Source: CAIKNB01 sp041658705
GTDB taxonomy: Bacteria > Patescibacteriota > Patescibacteriia > 2-12-FULL-60-25
Reading direction: 5' to 3'
Assembly (NCBI GenBank): GCA_041658705.1
Contig: JBAZZT010000001.1
Span: forward strand, 124,001 to 188,000
Length of the DNA stretch: 64,000 nt
Made by a program: the position numbers and the translations under genes. Positions 59,521-64,000 of the stretch are shown here, one piece after another. The notes beneath the pieces were generated by a model, which searched no databases, was not told the origin of the DNA, and saw only the letters and a list, made by a program, of their open reading frames with translations. How positions within the stretch are numbered: the stretch's first letter is position 1; every line of letters starts with the position of its first letter.

Positions 59521-60756
59521 TTATTTAAGATCATAGCTGTAAAGCTTGCCGTCTTGCGCGTCGGAGAAGATTAGTTTGTCGCGATCTTTGTTGAGCACCG
59601 GATTTTTTATCGGATGGGTGAGGTCGGGGAGATTGAGTTTGGTCACGCTGCCGGCGCGTACGTCTACGCGATAGATGTCGTCAGGCAAAGTCGAGAAGTC
59701 GCTGCGCAGGAGCCCGGCGTTGTCCGGCATGCTTTGCGGCACGCCGCAATAAAGTTCAGTGTCGCTCGCCCAGGTGCATTTGTCGGCCCAGGTGTTGAGG
59801 CTCAAAGGTCGGCGGTTGGCGCCCAGGGTCGCGGTGTCGCCGGAGGAAATCCAGAGCGCGGGTTTGTTGGCCGTGTCGATGTTATACGTGCTGTACAAGA
59901 TGTTTTTGCCGCTCGGCGACCAATTGGGCAAAAAGCCGCGGCCGGGCGCGATGATGGAGCGGAAATTTTCGTGGTTTTGTCCGACCATGATGATCTCTTC
60001 CTGATTCTCGGGTTGCGGATCGCCGGTATTGGCCCAGCCGATGATCTGGCCGTCCGGCGACCAGGCGACGTGTGCCCGATCGGCGTTGGCGCCCAGCGCT
60101 TCGATGGCTTTGGCGTCGGTGCCGTCGGCGTTGGACACGACGAGGAAGCGGTTATCCGGATCCAGGCCGATGCTCTTCGAGGCGATGCGGTCATCTTCGG
60201 ACGAGAATTGGAAATCTTCCCAGTGCTTGGGCAGCGTGACTTGTTCCTTTTTTTGGAAATCGTAAAGCAGGTTGGAGCCGTCGGGGAACTCGATGATGGC
60301 TTGGTCGGTGCGGTTGCCCCAGTCGACTTTATCCACGTTGAAAAATTGCTTGTCGCCCATGAGCGTGATCGTGCCGTCGGTCGTGACTTTGTAGAAGCGC
60401 CCGTCTTCGGGATTGTAGAAGCGCGCGCCGTCGCCTTCGGGTTTGGCGCTCACGGCTTGGGTGATGCCGTCATGCAAAAGTTGGATTTTGGATGGTCCGC
60501 TCGGCGCCACTTCTTCGCCCGGGACCGCTTCCGCGCCAGGCAACTCGCCGGGCGCTCCGGGCGTCGGCTGTCCGGCCGCGGGTTTGCCCGCACCGGCTTG
60601 GGGCAGCTGTCCCGCCAATTCCTCCGGCGTAGGCTGGGGCGCGCCGGGCAGTTGGGCACGGAAGAACATGAGGTAGAGCGCATAGCCCATGCCCAAGGAA
60701 AACAGGACGAAAAAAACCACGAAGAGTATCTTTTTGGTGCGCTCGGAAATGGTCAT
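59521..60756 (-). CDS. Membrane-anchored beta-propeller (TolB/PD40-like) protein
   Basis: 411 aa. One N-terminal membrane segment (ILFVVFFVLFSLGMGYALYL), then a Pro/Gly/Ala linker (about 38-85) and a domain of about 310 residues with repeated WSPDGQ-like and NWSPSGKNILYS blades, typical of PD40/WD40 propellers of TolB type. It is likely a scaffold on the outer face of the membrane, part of the second envelope cluster. Confidence 0.8.
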   Translation of the reverse strand: MTISERTKKILFVVFFVLFSLGMGYALYLMFFRAQLPGAPQPTPEELAGQLPQAGAGKPAAGQPTPGAPGELPGAEAVPGEEVAPSGPSKIQLLHDGITQAVSAKPEGDGARFYNPEDGRFYKVTTDGTITLMGDKQFFNVDKVDWGNRTDQAIIEFPDGSNLLYDFQKKEQVTLPKHWEDFQFSSEDDRIASKSIGLDPDNRFLVVSNADGTDAKAIEALGANADRAHVAWSPDGQIIGWANTGDPQPENQEEIIMVGQNHENFRSIIAPGRGFLPNWSPSGKNILYSTYNIDTANKPALWISSGDTATLGANRRPLSLNTWADKCTWASDTELYCGVPQSMPDNAGLLRSDFSTLPDDIYRVDVRAGSVTKLNLPDLTHPIKNPVLNKDRDKLIFSDAQDGKLYSYDLK

Positions 60757-60977
60757 AATTACAAGAGGGTAGACAGTAGAGAGTAGGGGCGCATGCCATG
60801 CGCCCTGTCTGTAGATGGTAGCCAGATATCCTGACTTTTTCTGTCATCCCGGCCAAGCAGCAGCGCGAGCCGGGATCCATCGGAGGTTCCGGCTCAAGGT
60901 CGGGATGATAAAATTGGCAACCAGCTTAAGAACCATGGATTACGTTCTGTGTTCCGTGCCGCCAGTATACTCCGAAA
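60757..60977. repeat. Repeat block upstream of the propeller gene
   Basis: Holds a GTAGGGGC palindrome (60783-60805), a CTGTCATCCCGGCCAAGCAG...GCGAGCCGGGATCC stem (60840-60880), and GTAGACAGTAGAGAG microrepeats. No gene is seen. Confidence 0.6.
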
Positions 60978-63551
60978 TCACATCGTTTTTAAGATGTCCT
61001 GCAAAGCGCTCACGCCGACCGTGCCGGCGACGATTACGATGATGATTATGATCGGGATGATGCACATGCACTGGGGCGGCATGAGGCACATGTTGGCGGC
61101 GATCATGCAGTCCAGGAAAATCGTGATTACGTCCTCGACAAAAGTCTGTTCCGTGAAATTGTTGACGAGCTCCTCGGCTTTGCCGATGCCGGGTACGCCT
61201 TCGGCGTTCGGGACGCCGAGCGCTTTTTTGCTCTTGAGCACCAGGTACTTGTAGATCATCTGCACGTTCATCTGCAGGATCATGAGGAGCAGGGTGATGC
61301 CGATGGTGTCCGGCGTATTGACCGCTTCGCCAATCTCAAGACCGGCGCGCGTCGTGGCGGCTGTCGACTTGGCCGCGGCTTGGGCGCTTTTCTGCGCCGC
61401 TTGCTGCGCGGCTTTTTCCGCTGCTTGCTGGCCGCCTCTTTGGGCGGCTTTTTCCGTGGCCTTTTTGGTCACGTCCTTGAATTTATCTTCGATGAATTTT
61501 TGCGCGCGATCTTCCAACTCTTGCTCGACGCGGGATTTTTGTTTGGGTTGGCCCTGCGCGCCGGCTTCCTCGCCCTCCTCTTCTTCCGTCTCTTCTTCCT
61601 CTTCGCCTTCTTCCTCCTCTTCGGCGCCCAGACCTAAACTTGCGCCGACTGCGCCTAAGAAACCCGCCCCGGCGAATTGTTCGAGACGGCGACGCTCCGC
61701 AGCTTGTTGGCTTTGGAAACGCGCCGCGACGTCAGTCTGATCCATGACGCCACCGCCCGTGAACTCGACTTCTCCTTGTTCCTCGCCGCCGTAGATGGGG
61801 TTGGGGACTGTCTCACCCTGTGCCATGGCTCCGGGTGGGAAGTTTGAGGCTTCGTCCAATGGCGAAGGACGGACTTCGTCGCGGCTAGTTTGGGCGCTGT
61901 AGTCAGGACCGATGCCGTCTGACGAAGCCGCGACTCCGCCCGAACCTTGCGGGGCATAAGGCAACTGGGTGATCGGGCTCTGGATGGTTTGACCTGGGGC
62001 CAGAGGGGATTTGGAAAAGCGAGACCCTGTTCGAGGTTTTCTGTCCGGGGTTTTTCGAGCCGAGGTCTGGATCCCCGCTTTCGCGGGGATGACAGAAGAA
62101 GAGGCGGGAAGGGCGGAAGATTCGGGGACGGTTCCTCTCGTTCCGTCACCCCGCACCATCCCCCTGTCATCCCGCATAACCCCCCTGTCATCCCGCACTT
62201 GATGCGGGATCTCCGGCATGGTTTCGAACGCAGCCGTTTCTTCGGGGGTGAACGAAAAAGTTTCCGCTTCGCCCGGCGCTTCGAGTCTGATGGTTTGGTT
62301 TTGCAGACCGGTCGCGAGCGTGGTGACGCTTTGTGCCGCGTTTTGCCAACTCGCGTCGCGGCTGGCGCGTCCGGTCAGGTTTGAACTCAAACCGCGCGCA
62401 AATCCCAAATTTTGTGCGTGGACGCGGGCGACTTCGCCGCGGCCTTGGAAAGCAGCCTCGCTCACGCCTGCGCCGCGACCGCCTAGCTCGCTGCGCGCCT
62501 GCGTCACCAGCTGCTCGGGCGAGAGATTTTGATGCGCTTCAAGCCAGGTCGTGGCTTGCGCCGCGCCGACCGCAAACGCCGCACCGACGGCAGCCGCCCC
62601 GGCGCTTACGACTCCCGCTGGCGCAGCCGTCGTTCCCGCTGCCCGTTCAGCCGCAGGCGCGGCGACATGCCGCGTCGAGGCGCGTTCGATTTTGGATGAC
62701 GTTTGGACTTGAACGGACGGAGCGGTCGGTGCTGCACTTGGAGCCGGACGGTTCAAAGCGACAGGCGCAACCGACGCCGTCGCCCGTTGCGTCTCCGGCG
62801 CGCTCCGCTCCGCTCCGCTTTCGACTTCTTTGGTCGCTGGTCGCTGGTCGCTGGTCGCTTGTTCCAATCTGCTTGCTGCTTGCTGCTCGCTACTTGCTGC
62901 TTGTTCCAATCCACTTGCTACTTGCTGCTCGCTACTTGCTGCTTGTTCAGCCTCGACTTTCGACTCATCACTCACCGACTCACCGACCGCCGTTTGCCGA
63001 CTTTCGATTTTGGTTGCTTGTTGCTTGTTGCTTGTTGCTTGTTCTATTTCAATTTCCTCTTCTTCTTCTTCTTGCACCTGCGCTTTTTCGACTTGAGTTT
63101 TGGCCTGTACAGCTTGTTCTTTTTCCGTGGCTGCGCGTTTGAGTTCAACCTCATCGACTTTAGGTTGCGGTTTTGAAACTTCGGCCGCTTTGGGTTTTTG
63201 TGTCGTCTCGCCGGTTTGCGCGAGTTTGAGCCGGTCTTGGAATTTTACGTCGCGCTCGATCTTCCATTTACCCAGGGTGTTGAAGAAGCCTTTGACCGCT
63301 CCGGGTTTGATGTCGCGCGGTCCCAGGAAGTTCGAAGTCAGGCGCGCCAGATCCTGGATCTCCGGATTGTCGGTATTCAAATAAGCCGCATCGCGGATTT
63401 GCACCGCCATGTCCTTGATTTGATTTTTGATCTTGTCCTGGTCGACTTTCTTCCCGCCGCGCGGATTCAAAGCCCCCGAGACTTCATCCAGTCCGCGCAA
63501 CAGACTGTCCGCGTTTTGATGTTCGTTGTAGAGGTCTTGCACAGAGGCCAT
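60978..63551 (-). CDS. Large low-complexity T4SS-like accessory protein with in-frame repeat insertions
   Basis: 857 aa. A short helical N-terminal domain (about 1-110) is followed by about 500 residues of low complexity (Gln/Glu/Ala/Ser), then an acidic Glu-rich stretch (EEEEEGEEEEETEEEEGEE), a Lys/Ala/Gln helix, and two C-terminal membrane helices (IGITLLLMILQMNVQMIYKY and CMCIIPIIIIIVIVAG). The low-complexity part contains segments encoded by extragenic repeat families (62029-62215 and 62832-63048). It resembles large membrane-tethered proteins of CPR envelope clusters; no family is recognised. Confidence 0.7.
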   Translation of the reverse strand: MASVQDLYNEHQNADSLLRGLDEVSGALNPRGGKKVDQDKIKNQIKDMAVQIRDAAYLNTDNPEIQDLARLTSNFLGPRDIKPGAVKGFFNTLGKWKIERDVKFQDRLKLAQTGETTQKPKAAEVSKPQPKVDEVELKRAATEKEQAVQAKTQVEKAQVQEEEEEEIEIEQATSNKQQATKIESRQTAVGESVSDESKVEAEQAASSEQQVASGLEQAASSEQQAASRLEQATSDQRPATKEVESGAERSAPETQRATASVAPVALNRPAPSAAPTAPSVQVQTSSKIERASTRHVAAPAAERAAGTTAAPAGVVSAGAAAVGAAFAVGAAQATTWLEAHQNLSPEQLVTQARSELGGRGAGVSEAAFQGRGEVARVHAQNLGFARGLSSNLTGRASRDASWQNAAQSVTTLATGLQNQTIRLEAPGEAETFSFTPEETAAFETMPEIPHQVRDDRGVMRDDRGMVRGDGTRGTVPESSALPASSSVIPAKAGIQTSARKTPDRKPRTGSRFSKSPLAPGQTIQSPITQLPYAPQGSGGVAASSDGIGPDYSAQTSRDEVRPSPLDEASNFPPGAMAQGETVPNPIYGGEEQGEVEFTGGGVMDQTDVAARFQSQQAAERRRLEQFAGAGFLGAVGASLGLGAEEEEEGEEEEETEEEEGEEAGAQGQPKQKSRVEQELEDRAQKFIEDKFKDVTKKATEKAAQRGGQQAAEKAAQQAAQKSAQAAAKSTAATTRAGLEIGEAVNTPDTIGITLLLMILQMNVQMIYKYLVLKSKKALGVPNAEGVPGIGKAEELVNNFTEQTFVEDVITIFLDCMIAANMCLMPPQCMCIIPIIIIIVIVAGTVGVSALQDILKTM
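62029..62215. repeat. Extragenic palindrome tract inside a coding region
   Basis: GGATCCCCGCTTTCGCGGGG stem, CCCCCTGTCATCCCGCA units in tandem (62160 and 62186), and GCACTTGATGCGGGATC. These are intergenic repeat sequences elsewhere in the window, yet the frame stays open and encodes SSVIPAKAGIQ and HQVRDDRGVM. Confidence 0.75.
62832..63048. repeat. CTGCTCGCTACTTGCTGCTTG microrepeats inside a coding region
   Basis: Repeats of GGTCGCTGGTCGCTG, CTTGCTGCTCGCTACTTG and GTTGCTTGTTGCTTG encode EQAASSEQQ/ASS-type peptide repeats. The same units lie in the spacer beside pth (about 1845-1866). Confidence 0.7.
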
Positions 63552-63599
63552 AAGGGGCGAGGGGAGAGGAGGGAATGTCTAATGACTAATTTCTAATGT
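63552..63599. repeat. Short spacer with AATGACTAATTTCTAATG microrepeat
   Basis: Same microrepeat as after virB4 (13653-13685). It separates the Clp ATPase gene from the accessory protein gene. Confidence 0.55.
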
Positions 63600-64000
63600 C
63601 TAAAGCGTTTTCAGATTACCGCCGGCCGCTTTTATTCGGATTTTTTTCTTTTGAGGATTGCTTGAGAGCAGGCTGGCGATCAAGCTCGTGATTTCGCGTT
63701 CCACCAGACGGCGCACGGCGCGGGCGCCTTCTTCCGGCGCCAGGGGACGGGAGAGCAGCCACTCGAGCACGTCGTCGCCCGCCGAGACCGCCACCTGCTG
63801 GGCCGTAGCCACGCGTCCGAAAATCTCCGCCAACTCTTGTTTCAAGATGGAACGCAGGTCGGCCAGCGCCAGCGGTTGGAAGACCACGATGCGGTCCAGG
63901 CGATTCAGGAGTTCGGGGCGCAGGCGCTGTTTGACGTCGCTCTCGATGAGCGCCGCGAAATCTTGCGTCTCGTGGCCGAAGCCCACGGTCTTGGAAGCCA
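63600..64000 (-). CDS. Clp ATPase C-terminal end (ClpB/ClpC type, partial)
   Basis: The last 133 residues of a gene that begins beyond the window. RLRPELLNRLDRIVVFQPL is the sensor-2/AAA lid of the second ATPase domain, followed by the D2-small domain (EWLLSRPLAPEEGARAVRRL). Without the N-terminus, ClpB and ClpC cannot be told apart. It shares the strand with the second envelope cluster downstream. Confidence 0.85.
   Translation of the reverse strand, partial: ASKTVGFGHETQDFAALIESDVKQRLRPELLNRLDRIVVFQPLALADLRSILKQELAEIFGRVATAQQVAVSAGDDVLEWLLSRPLAPEEGARAVRRLVEREITSLIASLLSSNPQKKKIRIKAAGGNLKTL

Overview
The window looks like chromosome from a member of the Candidate Phyla Radiation (Patescibacteria), translated with the standard bacterial code (TGA is a normal stop, for example in virB4 and the dsbA-like gene). 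The evidence is the set of families: a PrgI/TraC-like/VirB4/VirB6-like envelope apparatus without an obvious conjugation module, pilin-like proteins fused to surface enzymes, secreted proteins with 'HGEAWY' repeats, a lone LCP protein, and competence genes (dprA, comF). The assignment is by family content only; no database search was possible. Most of the window is GC-rich; about 22.2-30.9 kb is strikingly AT-rich and looks acquired.

Layout. 0-5.4 kb, minus strand: start of topA, dprA, pth, der and an LCP wall-polymer ligase. 5.7-17.1 kb, plus strand: VirB6-like membrane protein, coiled-coil protein, PrgI, TraC-like protein, VirB4 ATPase, an anchored protein, comF and a secreted Pro/Gln-rich protein. 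17.3-22.1 kb: a self-contained module with an XPD/DinG-type iron-sulfur helicase, two paralogous unknown proteins, and about eight short promoter-to-terminator RNA units, six of them in a tandem array of about 150-bp period. 22.2-30.9 kb: tRNA-Ser, a large serine recombinase, a decayed recombinase tail, and a type III restriction-modification plus TIGR04141/DUF6119 cassette bounded by 0.4-kb multi-hairpin inverted repeats. 31-40 kb: three secreted proteins that share HGEAWY repeats but carry different partners (caspase-like peptidase, ice-binding/adhesin, amidohydrolase). 40-51.5 kb: an accessory mix (MFS, Panacea toxin-antitoxin pair, TspO, DUF3800, two Nudix enzymes, hydrolase, HEATH metalloprotease-like protein, PHP, NERD, two tRNAs). 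51.5-64 kb: recG, radA, and a second envelope cluster with two pilin-enzyme fusions, a thiol oxidoreductase, a beta-propeller and a long T4SS-like accessory protein, ending in a Clp ATPase.

Two promoter classes stand out. dprA and comF share an almost identical upstream box (TTGACTTTTT, five bases, then GGATRCGGCAGCGG directly before TATATA), with an unusual 23-bp gap between the hexamers. A second class, TTGACN-N17/18-TAAG, drives the short RNAs and several orphan genes that have Shine-Dalgarno sites and hairpin terminators. Intergenic spaces are filled by palindromic repeat families. Some of these have entered coding sequences in frame (radA, the 60.9-63.5 kb protein, the 8.5-10.4 kb protein) or supply the 3' end of a gene (dprA, pth).
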